From: Aegilops tauschii subsp. strangulata
Taxonomy: Eukaryota > Streptophyta > Magnoliopsida > Poales > Poaceae
Reading direction: 5' to 3'
DNA length: 64,000 bases
Assembly: GCF_002575655.3 (NCBI RefSeq)
Contig: NC_053037.3
Span: 326,147,294-326,211,293 of the forward strand
Positions 11,885 through 22,434 of this stretch are shown piece by piece (position 1 is the first letter of the stretch; each line of letters opens with the position of its first letter). The notes under the pieces are model-generated. The model was given only the letters and a program-made list of their open reading frames with translations, had not been told where the DNA came from and ran no database searches. The position numbers and the translations under genes were made by a program.

Positions 11885-12500
11885 AATTGTCCTGTGTAGG
11901 TACATCGAGAAGCATGTTAAGCACAACAGGCTAAACATCAACCAAAATTATACATGGCAGACAAAATAATCTCCAAAAGATAGCTTCAGTGTGCAGGTTT
12001 AAGCACGCTAGTAAAGCAAAACAAGTGGAAAGGTGTGCTAACTGCAACATGCCTAACATTTAACAACAAACAAAAATAGTCATTCAAAATGGTATTATGC
12101 CGGTCTAAGTACACTGGTTATGGTTAAATAAAAATGGAAAGGCGTGTTAACTACAAGATGCAGCAACCAAATGTAGTCATTCATAGTGGTATTGTTGAAA
12201 CTAGTACTGATGAAATTGAACTGCATAGTTCATACTTGCACATATAGAACATCACGTTGTGAATAACTGGAATAAACAAGGCATACTACGAACAACCAAA
12301 GATAGCATTTGAAACTGAACATATGCTAACTATAAACAACCGAGCAATAAAAAAACTTTAAAAGAGGCATATGCTAGCTATAACAGGCTTAACAGCAAGC
12401 AAATATATGCATTCCTATCGGTATGTTTTAAACTGGACTGATGAAATGTACTGCACAGTAAATAATTGCACATATAGAGATTGTGAACAACTGAAATAAA
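11236..12500. other. Intron remainder and upstream sequence of the B3-like gene (M1); degenerate repeats
   Basis: No additional coding region. 11890-12500 is the inverted equivalent of 28150-28820 and holds diverged tandem copies of an approximately 230-bp unit (motifs such as CACATATAGA, ACAAGGCATACT and CAACCAAATG). In M1 it is cut at 12503 by the M2 insertion; its last ~57 bases continue at 31040-31095. Confidence 0.6.
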
Positions 12501-12503
12501 CAA
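12501..12503. repeat. Target site duplication CAA (left) of M2
   Basis: CAA directly precedes CACTACTGCAGG at 12504 and directly follows CGCACCAGTG at 31040-31042. Three-base duplications are the rule for CACTA elements. In the uninterrupted M2 sequence the corresponding site reads AAATAAACAAGGCATACTGC with a single CAA. Confidence 0.9.
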
Positions 12504-13120
12504 CACTACTGCAGGATGCTGCTAATGCGACACTACGATCAGAGACCCTTCGAGAAACTATGTGCGGTGCAATAATCGCAAACGGTGCTGTATGAAAACC
12601 GTCAGAAATGTATAAAACGTTTGCAATGACGGATGCATCAAACATGGTTTAGGTTTTATTTGCGTGTGCAATGAAGGGCATACGGTTTAGTTCAATGAAC
12701 TGTTTGCGATGAGGAGGAACAAAAGATACGGGCAGCCAGATGAAGGTGTGTGCGATACACAGCATACGGTTCACTCGGATGAACTGTTTGTGATTAGGCA
12801 ACACAAAAGAAACGGTCAGCCAGATCAAAGGTGTGTGCGATATACGGCATGCGGTTCACTCGGATGAACTATTTGCGTTGAGACATGGGAACAGAAACGG
12901 TTCAAATGAACAAGATGTGTGTGATACGAGGCAAATAGGTTTGTAATCGGAGACGTGTGCGAAGACCGATAACAACACAGATGATTACTGCTAACAAGCC
13001 GTGTGTGTTGTGAGCAAACGATTGCTGGTATACAATTGTGAGTGATTGATGAAAACGTCACCGACGGGTTCCATTGTTTAGTCCGTGTGCGATGTGTTTT
13101 TCTTTGTCCGCACAACATCT
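12504..13120 (-). repeat. Subterminal repeat region, CACTACTGCAGG end of M2
   Basis: Repeated units such as GTGTGCGATACACAGCATACGGTTCACTCGGATGAACTGTTTGCGAT occur here in part-copies (about 12660-12900). Shorter GTGTGYGATR and AACGGTTCA motifs run to about 13110. The inverted counterpart is 59930-60549. Confidence 0.82.
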
Positions 13121-13279
13121 ACGCTCTGTCTACAACATCAACATATATACTTAAAAAGACAGCATTGCATAGCCAAATTAAGCATACAATTACACAAGTG
13201 ACTACACACATAACATTTCCACACACCAAAGAATGCAATTACATGCATACTAAAGTAGGAGAAACTAGGATCTAATCAT

Positions 13280-13999
13280 CTACTTATTGTTGCGACGACG
13301 CTTGCCATTGCTCCGCTTCTGGCTGGATCCCTGGCCATTTTGGGGAAGGAGGGACTTCCTCATGTCAATGATCTGCCTGTACATGTCGTAGCTCGTGTAC
13401 GCCTCCTTGGCCGCGTACACAACGTGAGCTTTGTCGAGTTTCTCCGTCCAGGACGAGTGCCAGGCACGCTTGTCCTTGTTGCACGAATCCTTCATGTATC
13501 TATAGTAGGGGTCGATGATGGGCTCGGCGAGGTGAACCAGTGAGTCCTTCTCATGCTCCTTGCTGCCCCTGATCTTGTATTGGCCCTGGATGTCGACAAG
13601 ATTCTGGAAGGCGATGCCCGAATTCTCGAGCGCCTTTACATCGTTGGTGATGTCCACTGTAGCAAACATGTAGTGGGGGCTGTTGACAAACCTGGCGAAA
13701 CGCTCGCAAGGCCTTGTGGCCAGGCAGTAGTGGTAGACGAGGACGTGGGGGCGCCCGCACATCTGGGCGACGGCAACCTTGGGACGAGACCTGGCACGAG
13801 CGCGGGTGTACTCGAGGACGAACCTGACCACCTTGTACTTCTCCTCGGCAAGCAACAGCTCCATGATGTGGATGGAGTGCTCCACCCAGACCGGGTCGTT
13901 CATGTACACCACCGAGAGGTCCATGAACCTTCTGTGGGTGTCCACCATGGCATGCATGGTGAACTGCTGCTCGTCGGCGGCAGCCGTTCGGAGCGCCAT
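13280..13999 (-). CDS. 3'-5' exonuclease-like protein (WRN/RNase D type), M2 copy, catalytic Asp lost
   Basis: An uninterrupted 239-codon frame. The central part resembles the DEDDy exonuclease domain of plant WRN-exo-like proteins. KVVRFVLEY (residues 57-64) sits where the family has FDxE, followed by PKVAVAQMC (73-81). VDITNDVKAL (115-124) fits motif II, and YTSYD (201-205) fits motif III (YX3D). A basic tail (KRSNGKRRRNNK) could be a nuclear signal. The first catalytic Asp is Val at residue 61 (FVLE instead of FDLE, which M1 keeps), so nuclease activity is unlikely even though the frame is intact. The start is supported by the same ATG context in M1. It is cargo at one end of the transposon next to the subterminal repeats; expression is unknown. 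Confidence 0.75.
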   Translation of the reverse strand: MALRTAAADEQQFTMHAMVDTHRRFMDLSVVYMNDPVWVEHSIHIMELLLAEEKYKVVRFVLEYTRARARSRPKVAVAQMCGRPHVLVYHYCLATRPCERFARFVNSPHYMFATVDITNDVKALENSGIAFQNLVDIQGQYKIRGSKEHEKDSLVHLAEPIIDPYYRYMKDSCNKDKRAWHSSWTEKLDKAHVVYAAKEAYTSYDMYRQIIDMRKSLLPQNGQGSSQKRSNGKRRRNNK

Positions 14000-14853
14000 T
14001 GGAGCCGCGCAGGATACCCTTTAAGAATTTCTCATGGTGGGTGTGCTTCTTGCAATGGTGGGGCGCGATCGAAAGGTTGAAGAGACATAAGGGTAGGTTA
14101 AATGGCCACTGTAATAAATGGGGACCGGCCGGCCTATAAGCGTCACGTCTTGTCACAACGTTCATAGCGGAGGATTCCAGAATCCAGTGCACGCTTGACA
14201 ACACCACACCCCAGGCATGGGCTCGAAGAGCCTGTTCCCGCGCTACCGTGCTGTTTACCGCGCAAGCTTCCCACCCGGCTAGTTTGGCCATGCGTCGGCT
14301 AGAAGAGGGACAAATCGTGGGCGTTTATTGGCAAAAAGCTTTGTAAAAACGAAGTGTGTGGAATGACTTCGGTCATAGTTTACCCTTGGGTGCTGAGGTC
14401 AAAGTTACACTGAAGGGTGATGATGGACACTCAAGTGTGATAATTAATTCTGCGCTCTATAGTGCACACGGTGGAAGAAACCAACTGTGTGCAATATTGT
14501 CGAAGATCACAGTCGAGTTAGCTATACAGATCATGTGCTGTAAGATCGACAAGGTAAACTGATTCGAGAATGGTTAATAAAATCTAAGACCATTGCATAT
14601 TAAGGTCAAAATAGTGCTAGCAATATACGAGTCTCATACGATGCCATTTCAACGATTGTACCACAAAAGCTCGAAATGTTACAAGGTTCAAATTCCAGAG
14701 TTATATGGCTCAAATTCGAAGATTACAAGGTTCAAACTGATATTAGAAATGAAATTCAGCTCATCAGCTGCAAACGCTCGCGCTAATGCGCTGAACATGG
14801 ATATTAGAGAGGTTCAAACTAATATCACCGCTTCTAAGTCTGGCTTCGAAACC
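14000..14853. other. Stretch between the exonuclease-like and FBD segments (M2); no gene supported
   Basis: 14000-14340 would be the 5' region of the exonuclease-like gene. 14350-14850 is its boundary with the 3' end of the F-box gene and includes short repeats of the type AAGATTACAAGGTTCAAA and ACGATTGTACCACAAAAGC. Frames here are short and none is conserved as protein between the copies. The inverted match is 58183-59052. Confidence 0.55.
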
Positions 14854-15208
14854 TCACAATTTTTGCAAAGGGGTCAGCCACTTAGAAGTCATATATGGGG
14901 TTGACCCGATGACTTCTGATTACTCTGTCATCTGAAGTTCCAAAATGAAATTCAGCATTTTTGGAGCCTACTCCATTCTGCCGCAGGCGCCGGCACTGAT
15001 CAACAGATCAATCATTTTTGCGACATAAATGTAGGGCAAACCTCATTTCCTTCAACACCCTTGCTCTGAGAACAAAGAACCTGGCGAATATAATCTCCGG
15101 TAAGGTCCCTCGGTAGGAGTTCAAAGTAACTTCTGAGAGATGCAGATCTAGGCATTCGACGTGATTGTTATATTATATCACATTATCCACCACTGGGCCT
15201 AATCTTAT
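14854..15208 (-). pseudogene. FBD-like C-terminal exon of the chimeric F-box gene (M2), nonsense mutation
   Basis: The minus-strand exon begins after CTTTTGCAG (15209-15217). It matches the M1 exon whose product contains VECLDPHLLEITLNSYRG and KEMRFALHLFRKN, which is the FBD pattern that closes plant F-box/LRR proteins. In M2 a CAA codon has become TAA (15173-15175) near the exon start, which would remove almost all of the FBD. The solo LTR at 15240 sits in the intron just upstream. Confidence 0.75.
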
Positions 15209-15239
15209 CTGCAAAAGAAGAAAACGTGTTAGTGCCTAC

Positions 15240-16791
15240 TGCTACCTCTTAAGCATGTGTTGGTTTTCCATTGAAGAGGAAAGGGTGATGCAGCAAAGTA
15301 GCGTAAGTATTTCCCTCAGTTTTTGAGAACCAATGTATCAATCCAGTAGGATACTACACACAAGTCGCCAAGTACCTGCAGAAACAATCAAGAACCTTGC
15401 AACCAACGCGATAAAGGGGTTGTCAATCCCTTCACAACCACTTGCAAAAGTGAGATCTGAAAAAGATAATAAGATAAATATTTTGGTATTTTTGTTGTAT
15501 AGATTGGAAAAGTAAAGATTACAAAAATAATAAACTAGAATTATAGATCGGAAACTTATATGATGTAAAGTATACCCGGGGGCCATAGGTTTCACTAGTG
15601 GCTTCTCTCAAGATAGCATATATTACGATGGGTGAACAAATTACAGCCGAGCAATTGATAGAAAAGTGCATAGTTATGAGAATATCTAAGCATGATCATG
15701 AACATAGGCATCACGTCCGTGTCAAGTAGACCGAAACGATTCTGCATCTACTACTATTACTCCACACATCGACCGCTATCCAGCATGCATCTAGAGTATT
15801 AAGTTCATAAGAACAGAGTAACGCATTAAGTAAGATGACATGATGTAGAGGGATAAACTCAAGCAATATGATATAAAACCCATCTTTTTATCCTCGATGG
15901 CAACAATACAATACGTGTCGGTTCCCTTTCTGTCACTGGGATCGAGCACCGCAAGATAAGCTAAGCACTTATCCCATTGCAAGAAAGATCAATCTAGTAG
16001 GCCAAACAAAACCGATAATTCGAAGAGACTTGCAAAGATATTAAATCATGAATATAAGAATTTAGAGAAGAATCAAATATTGTTCATAGATAATCTTGAT
16101 CATAAACCCACAATTCATCGAATCTCGGCAAACACACCGCAAAAAGAATTACATCGAATAGATCTCCAAGAAGATCGAGGAGAACTTTGTATTGAGATCC
16201 AAAGAGAGAGAAGAAGCCATCTAGCTAATAACTATGGACCCGAAGGTCTGTGGTAAACTAATCACACATCATCGGAGAGGCTATGGTGTTGATGTAGAAG
16301 CCCTCTGTGATCAAATCCCCCTCCGGCAGATCGCCGGAAAAGGCCCCAAGATGGGATCTCACGGGTACAGAAGGTTTCGGCGGTGGAAAAGTGGTTTCGT
16401 GGATCCCTGGATGTTTTCAGGGTATAAGAGTATATATAGGCGAAAGAAGTAGGTCGGTGGAGCTACGAGGGTCCACGAGGGTGGGGGATGCGCCCACCTG
16501 CCTCATGGCCGCCTCGTTGCTTCCTTGACTTCCACTACAAGTCTCCTGGATTGCATTTGTTCCAAAAAAGATCCTCACGAAGGTTTCATTCCGTTTGGAT
16601 TCCGTTTGATCTTCCTTTTCTGAGAAACACTGAAATAGGCAAAAAAAACATCAATTTGCACTGGGCCTTCGGTTAATAGGTTAGTCCCAAAAATAATATA
16701 AAAAGGTATATTAAAGCCCATTAAACATCCAAAACAGATAATATAATAGCATGGAACAATCAAAAATTATAGATACGTTGGATACGTATCA
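15240..16791 (-). mobile_element. Solo LTR (Gypsy, TGATACGT...GAGGTAGCA family), reverse orientation
   Basis: Reads TGCTACCTCTT to GGATACGTATCA on the plus strand, with CCTAC duplicated on both sides (15235-15239 and 16792-16796). It is the same family as the LTRs of the full-length element at 48128-56397, with the same GAGGTAGCA end and shared CTTTCCTCTTCA and GATGTGTGGAGTA blocks, but in the opposite direction. TATATATAGG near 16430 is the probable LTR TATA region. It lies in an intron of the chimeric F-box gene of M2. Confidence 0.93.
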
Positions 16792-16796
16792 CCTAC

Positions 16797-17168
16797 ATGC
16801 AGTTTTGAACATTACTACAAGCCTAGCTATTTGTTGCAGGATTTGTAAAATGCACTAACATGCCATCTTCAATCTGACATGATTAACATGGGCATTTGAT
16901 TACATTCTAGAAAAATGTAGCCTTCTTCACAAGAGGTTGGAGTGGATGAGAAGTTCCCTAAGAAAACTAGTACAGATGAATCCAAAGGAGAAATGCTTAT
17001 TGAATGTAAGCATATGGATCAAGCAACCAATATAGGGGGGGCATGTATGTACTGAAATCCTCCAAAAGAACCTTCAGAAATCGTAGTACATTGTCATTGT
17101 AAACTTGGAAAAAGGTGTCACAAATTGAACTCCCTTATGGTTAACATTTAACAGGAAAGGAACATCAC
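16797..17168 (-). other. Intron of the chimeric F-box gene (M2)
   Basis: Matches 57426-57780 in M1. No coding pattern. It includes AT-rich sequence and GT-start/AG-end context consistent with an intron between the LRR and FBD exons. Confidence 0.55.
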
Positions 17169-17303
17169 CTCGATATATAGCTTCTCCAGGCATGGAAAGC
17201 ATCTCAGGAAACTGACAACTTGCTCCAGATCGGGCCAGATAGATTCTAGTGCCAAGACCTTCACTGTGCACAGTTTCGGGGTCAAGCTTGTCGGAATCAT
17301 TTT
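17169..17303 (-). pseudogene. LRR exon of the chimeric F-box gene (M2)
   Basis: Translates as KMIPTSLTPKL, then LEQVVSFLRCFPCLEKLYIE, a typical plant F-box LRR step. Splice sites are canonical: TTTAG before (17304-17308) and GTGATG after (17163-17168). The matching M1 acceptor is AA instead of AG. Confidence 0.72.
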
Positions 17304-17384
17304 CTAAATGACAGACGAAGAAACATCTTAAAAATTAGAAATAATTTAATTTGTAGAAGGAGAGGTAGAAGGCGGCTGTTGTAC

Positions 17385-17813
17385 CTCAACGGGTGTGGAT
17401 CCAATAACAAGTTCGGAGTATTTGGCAGACGAGTAGCCCACCACTGTCAATTTTGGTGCAGAAATGACATTGATTCTTGTTGGACCTTCTTGATCAACTA
17501 CAAGTAATCTCTCAAGTGCAAGTGTGTCCTGGATGACCATACCGTGGTCTACCTTTTGTGATATCTTCCTGCCGCACCAGCAACACACATAAATAGTCCG
17601 GAGAGTCATGCAGATGATGTGGAAGGTACTCAACCCATTGATCGCCTAAAGACGAAGGTACTCGAGTGCAGTCAGCCATGGAGCAGGCGCTCCATGTCAC
17701 CCTTTGAGAGGCAGACGGCGACGAGCTCGAGGTGCTTCAGTCGTGGTAGAATAAGAGCGGGCGTGTCATTAAGTGGCGGGAAATGGCAGTTCCTGGACTT
17801 GGAGACGCGCAGC
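17385..17813 (-). pseudogene. LRR part of the main F-box exon (M2), distal half
   Basis: Minus-strand reading gives FPPLNDTPALILPRLKHLELVAVCLSKGDMERLL and then a block ending LERLLVVDQEGPTRINV and GSTPVE, with a donor GTACAA at 17381-17384. This is the LRR region of an F-box/FBD protein. The exon is cut at 17813 by a solo LTR and continues at 19316. The Arg at the PRLKH position is CGA here and TGA in M1. Confidence 0.75.
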
Positions 17814-19310
17814 TGATGACCCACAAGTGTAGGGGATCTATCGTAGTCCTTTCGATAAGTAAGAGTGTCGAACCCAACGAGGAGCAGAAGGAAAAGACAA
17901 GCGGTTTTCAGTAAGATATTCTCTGCAAGCACTGAAATTATCGGTAATAGATAGTTTTGTGATAAGGTAATTTGTAACGGGTAATGAAAGTAAATAAGGT
18001 GCAGCAAGATGGCCAATTCTTTTTGTAGCAAAGGACAAGCCTGGACAAACTCTTATATAGAGAAAAGCGCCCCCGAGGACACATGGGAATTATCGTCAAG
18101 CTAGTTATCATCACGCTCATATGATTCACGTTCGTTACTTTGATAATTTGGTATGTGGGAGGACCGGTGCTTGGGTGCTGCCCTTTCTTGGACAAGCATC
18201 CCACTTATGATTAACCCCTATTGCAAGCATCCGCAACCACAAGAGAGGTATTAAGGTAAACCTAACCATAGCATGAAACATATGGATCCAAATCAGCCCT
18301 TTACGAAGCAACTCATAAACTAGGGTTTAAGGTTCTGTCACTCTAGCAACCCATCATCTACTTATTACTTACCAATGCCTTCCTCTAGGCCCAAACAATG
18401 GTGAAGTGTCATGTAGTCGACGTTCACATAACACCACTAGAGGAGAGACAACATACATCTCATCAAAATATCGAACGAATACCAAATTCACATGACTACT
18501 TATAGCAAGACTTCTCCCATGTCCTCAGGAACAAACGTAACTACTCACAAATCATATTCATGTTCATAACCAGAGGGTTATAATATGCATTAAGGATCTG
18601 AACATATGATCTTCCACCAAATAAACCAACTAGCATCAACTACAAGGAGTAATCAACACTACTAGCAACCCACAAGTACCAATCTGAGGTTTTGGGACAA
18701 AGATTGGATACAAGAGATGAACTAGGGTTTTAGAGGAGATGGTGCTGGTGAAGATGTTGATGAAGATTGTCCCCCTCCCAATGAGAGGATCGTTGGTGAT
18801 GACGATGGCGATGATTTCCCCCTCCCGGAGGGATGTTTCCCCAGTAGAACAGCTCCGCCGGAGCCCTAGATTGGTTCCGCCAAGGTTTTGCCTCGTGGCG
18901 GCGGTGTTTCTTCCCGGAAGCTTGCTTATGATTTTTCCAGGGTAAAAGACTTCATATAGCAGAAGATGGGCACCGGAGGCCTGTCAGGGGGCCCACGAGG
19001 CAGGGGGCGCGCCCCCACCCTCGTGGATGGTGGGTGGCCGGCCCCCCTCTGGTACTTTATTTGCTCAGTAATTTTTATTAATTCCAAAAATAACTTCCGT
19101 GGAGTTTCAGGACTTTTGGAGTTGTGCAGAATAGGTCTCTAATATTTGCTCCTTTTCCAGCCCAGAATTCCAACTGCCGACATTCTCCCTCTTCATGTAA
19201 ACATTGTAAAATAAGAGAGAATAGGCATACGTATTGTGACATAACGTGTAATAACAACCCATAATGCAATAAATATCGATATAAAAGCATGATGCAAAAT
19301 GGACGTATCA
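17814..19310 (-). mobile_element. Solo LTR (Gypsy, TGATACGTCCATTTTGC family), reverse orientation, in the F-box exon
   Basis: Plus-strand ends are TGATGACCCACAAG and AAATGGACGTATCA; read in reverse it starts TGATACGTCCATTTTGCATC. Perfect 5-bp duplications GCAGC lie at 17809-17813 and 19311-19315. It is absent from the M1 copy, so it inserted after the two copies separated. The family is widespread in Triticeae, but I do not assign a name. Confidence 0.93.
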
Positions 19311-19315
19311 GCAGC

Positions 19316-19786
19316 GTGGGCGCGAGGCGGAGTGCGGACGTTGGCAGCGACCGCATATTCCCATCATCAAAAGTGAGCTCCTCGAGCTGATCTAGGGCGG
19401 GGGATCGGAACCAGTCGTCAAGCTTAGCTCGGTCCTTGCCGTTGGAACGGAACTTGCCCATTCTAAGGCCTTTGGTTGGGCCAAGGGGACTGCCAAGGAT
19501 CTTGGAGAATGCATCCAAGCTTTTGCGATAGCCATGGCAGAGCTCATGGGTTCGATGAGGTCGAGAGGGCTGGAGTTCCATAGGGGGCGCCACCACCGGG
19601 AAAGGAGGGTTGTCCGTGCCCCATATTTGATTGGGAGGAGGGAGATGATGACTCTCAACATATCATCGGGAAGGCTGCTAATTAAGTCTAGGCCTGCTGG
19701 AGTCGCTTGCGGTTCTAGCTCGCCCCACCTCCTCTTGTTGACAGCCCCGTTCTCCACCTTCGGAGTCTCCTTGTCAGCGGCGCTTT
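19316..19786 (-). pseudogene. F-box domain and proximal LRR of the chimeric gene (M2)
   Basis: The exon opens [26 protein letters not shown] with an NLS-like NKRRW. It continues into [20 protein letters not shown] and [21 protein letters not shown], which is a clear F-box. A 1-base deletion near 19545 relative to M1 then shifts the frame before [19 protein letters not shown]. Its start phase matches the preceding B3-like exon (19977-20262), so in M2 the B3 and F-box parts splice in frame. An F-box would recruit substrates to an SCF ubiquitin ligase, but this copy is broken by the shift and the solo LTR. Confidence 0.78.
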
Positions 19787-19976
19787 CTGATAGAAATGGG
19801 AGTAGAGGGAATATTTAGTCAAAACAGGGCAATAGAAAAGTGTATTGGTAACTAGAAGTTATTAGGTAGGGATATAGTAAGAAAAGGGAATAACAATTGG
19901 TTGCTTAAATACTACACAATTCATTTGACATTGATGGGTAAGTCAACATATGAAGATAGTTGAAAAGAAAACTTAC

Positions 19977-20262
19977 TTCGAACAAAGTCTGGACGGATGA
20001 TTTTGTCGGGGAAGTTAGCATATATCTCATGACCAGGCCCTTCTATGTGCAGTGCAATTTTAGTGCCAGCTTTTAGTACATAAAACTTTGCAATTTCATT
20101 CCAAAAGCCAGGGCCAAAATAGGAGTCACCACGTTCATCAAGTCTTACAGTAGCAACGATTGTAAATCCATGGTTTGTGTGCAGTATGGCATTCGTGGAG
20201 CCTTGATGTATGTAAAGGGAAAAATTGTGCACTACATAATCTGTTGCATAGCGAGGGATGCC
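19977..20262 (-). CDS. B3-like exon of the chimeric B3-F-box gene (M2)
   Basis: The exon lies between AG (20263-20264) and GTAAG (19972-19976, minus strand) and reads without stops. It has YATDYVVHNFSLYI, then GDSYFGPGFWNEIAKFYVL, then KAGTKIALHIEGPGHEIYANF. The W..F.....L..G..L pattern is that of a plant B3 domain of the REM type. It ends one base into a codon, and the next exon (19786) supplies the two needed bases, giving an in-frame fusion to the F-box. It is partial coding sequence of a broken gene, since downstream lesions remove the LRR/FBD part. Confidence 0.65.
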
Positions 20263-21414
20263 CTACAGAAAATGGTAGGATTGTTAAAGAAAATATGGTA
20301 ACATGCAAATATGGGCCCAAATTGAAAGAACTGTACAACAGTTGAAATCGAAGGACAAAAGTCTATAATTAAACAGATAGGGTAAACATGATGTTATGGA
20401 AATATGAGAGCAATCGAAAGAACAATACATCATTAATTTGCCTAATATAGAAAGAAGAGGGGAAAAATCCCCTTTGATGTATATGGTGCATGTGGCACCT
20501 TTTATCCAAATGTAGCAATATTTAGAATATGTTCAGGAAAGTAGGCCATGCCAACCGATTTAGGGTGAGATTGAACATACTGCACGAGTCCTCAAGTTAT
20601 CTGGTACGATGAGATGGAATCTCTGGCGGCGGTCGCCAAGGCCTGAAGTGTCGGTGCACTATACATTCTATGAATGGAAGAAAACCCTAAAATCAGCTCC
20701 AATAAAAATGAATTCACGGTGATTTCCGCCGGGTGATTAAAGGAGGCAGATGAACTGGGATAAGAGATGAGATAATATCTCGTTAAATTAGTTAGCTTAT
20801 CGTCCATGAGAAAGAACCCTTAGTACAGCAGATTCCCCAATCGAGCGAAGCTGGGTCGACCGTGAGTAGCGTCAAGAAAGTCGATGGCGATAGGCGGCGG
20901 CAAGCGGAAGTGCGAAATGCGGTGGGCTTTGCCAGCAGCCTGGTGGCGGCGGCAGGCGTCGAGCTAAGTGTTTACCGCTGCGATAGGCGGTGCCATGGCA
21001 TAGACGCGGAGGAGCTTGTGCAGGTGTGAATGGGGAACGTACCGGAGGGGCCGAGGGGGTGGCGGGCGGGGTGAGTGTTTTCGTGACGTGGGGATGGTGA
21101 GGGTTTTCTTTTTTCTTTTTTGAATTGGGTGGTGAGGGTTTTCTATCCCACAAAGCATTTGGGGGCGACGGTTTGCTAGAGCAAACCGTGTGTGATTGAC
21201 GTAGGAGGTAAAATGAAAGTCATTGCACACGGTTCCAATTTTGGGAACCATGTGTGATTGACGTACTACCTCCGTCCTGGTTTATTGGTCCCCCATTGTA
21301 ATTTTTACCAAAATTTGGCGAAATATTTAACATACTCAGACATAGATAATAAGCGTACACATAGATAAGCATAGTTCAACCATAAGTACATAGTTCAACC
21401 GTCATTAAGCATAC
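20263..21414 (-). other. 5' region of the chimeric gene (M2), with a partial MITE and CACTA-like repeats
   Basis: Probable first exon: an ATG at 20807 reading MDDKL; M1 has ATGGACGACAAG followed by donor GTAACT, while M2 has CTAACT and so lost that donor. A second likely exon near 20595-20670 reads MYSAPTLQALATAARDSI. 21170-21260 has GTGTGTGATTGACGTAG and CACACGGTTCCAATTTTGGG motifs similar to subterminal repeats. 21265-21320 resembles one end of a Stowaway MITE (CTCCGTCCTGGTTTATTGG). Confidence 0.5.
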
Positions 21415-22434
21415 TCAAGCGTACATAGTTCGATCCATCCCACATCTCATCTCACATGCGGCCGACACGATCCTGAAGCTTCTCCAGGTACTCGGCGTAC
21501 GCGCCGTGCGCCACCCTGCGAGAATATTCTGCTTGAAGGAGCCAACGGCCCATCCTCTTGCATGCGCCAGAACACTTAGATTCGCGTCATGAATCTTGTG
21601 GTTGCAAAATGGGCATCCATAGCCGTCGTTCCAGGTCCTAATACGCCTGTTATGCATTCCCGCATAAAGCTCCCTCAGGATTCGCCTCTTGTACCTCCTA
21701 TGGGCATCTTCATCCTCGCTGTCCACATCGTAAGACAACACCTATACAAATAGTAAAAAAATTGGCATCAAATCACTAATTACATGCCATGAAGTAGGAT
21801 TACGAATTTATGGCTATTTATTTATACATATCCAGATATTGTGGTCTTGAAGAAAATAATGGCACAAACATAGGTATGTCATTCAAAATCAATTGTCAAG
21901 TCCTGGCTAGGAATTATTAGCATGAACACTAACCCTAGTCGGATTACTAGCAGAAATCATTTGCACAGATGAAACAACTAATCACTTATCACCTGTACCA
22001 TTCAAACAATCAATACACTACACGGATCTAACGAAACTTACTCAGATTTCATGGATTGCGAGAACATAACCACATGATTTCTATTCCAAAAAGGGGGAGG
22101 CAGGAGTAACCAGAGAAACCCTATGATCTATTTGACACATAAATGGGTATAGATGACTAACCAGCTGTTCGTCGTCGTCGGAGTCGTCGCCGGAGTGGTC
22201 GTCGGAGTCGTCGCCGGAGTGGTCGTCGGAGTCGTCGCCGGAGTGGTCGTCGGAGTCGGTGTGGAACTCCGCCTCCGGCTGTGGAAGCTCGACGCCGTCA
22301 ACGACGTCAGGGTGCAACAATAACTCGCCGGCGGTGACGGCAACCTCTGTCTGCATCTCCACGCCGTGCTCCGGTGCTTTAGCAGCCCCGGCGTCGCCAC
22401 TCCCTTCGATGGGGCGCTTCGGTGGCATACTCAT
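21415..22434 (-). pseudogene. Acidic protein with zf-XS-like exon (M2 copy), frameshifted
   Basis: Two exons on the minus strand. Exon 1 (22434-22162) starts MSMPPKRPIEGSG and ends in three copies of DDHSGDDS before GTTAGT. Exon 2 (from 21741) reads MLSYDVDSEDEDAHRRYKRRIL, then GYGCPFCNHKIHDANLSVLAHARGWAVGSFKQ. This resembles the zf-XS zinc finger (CPxC...H) found near SGS3-type proteins. After SFKQ a 1-base loss relative to M1 shifts the frame, replacing the conserved RRVAHGAYAEYLEKL. Exon 1 is in the middle of the element and downstream of the tandem-array region, which may hold its promoter. The zf-XS match is tentative. Confidence 0.62.
22176..22254 (-). repeat. 24-bp in-frame coding repeat (DDHSGDDS x3)
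   Basis: GTCGTCGCCGGAGTGGTCGTCGGA-like unit repeated three times; the M1 copy has one unit. It is a coding tandem expansion in an acidic linker. Confidence 0.9.

Noticed and set aside
13551..14291. Long frames overlapping the exonuclease-like gene in other frames and on the opposite strand (also 58964-59490)
   Set aside because: GC-rich shadow frames. The 13280-13999 frame has the recognisable domain and a conserved start in both copies.
14356..14904. Plus-strand frames conserved in position with 58102-58683 minus
   Set aside because: They are antisense to, or downstream of, the FBD exon, and the amino acid sequences are low-complexity; not supported as genes.
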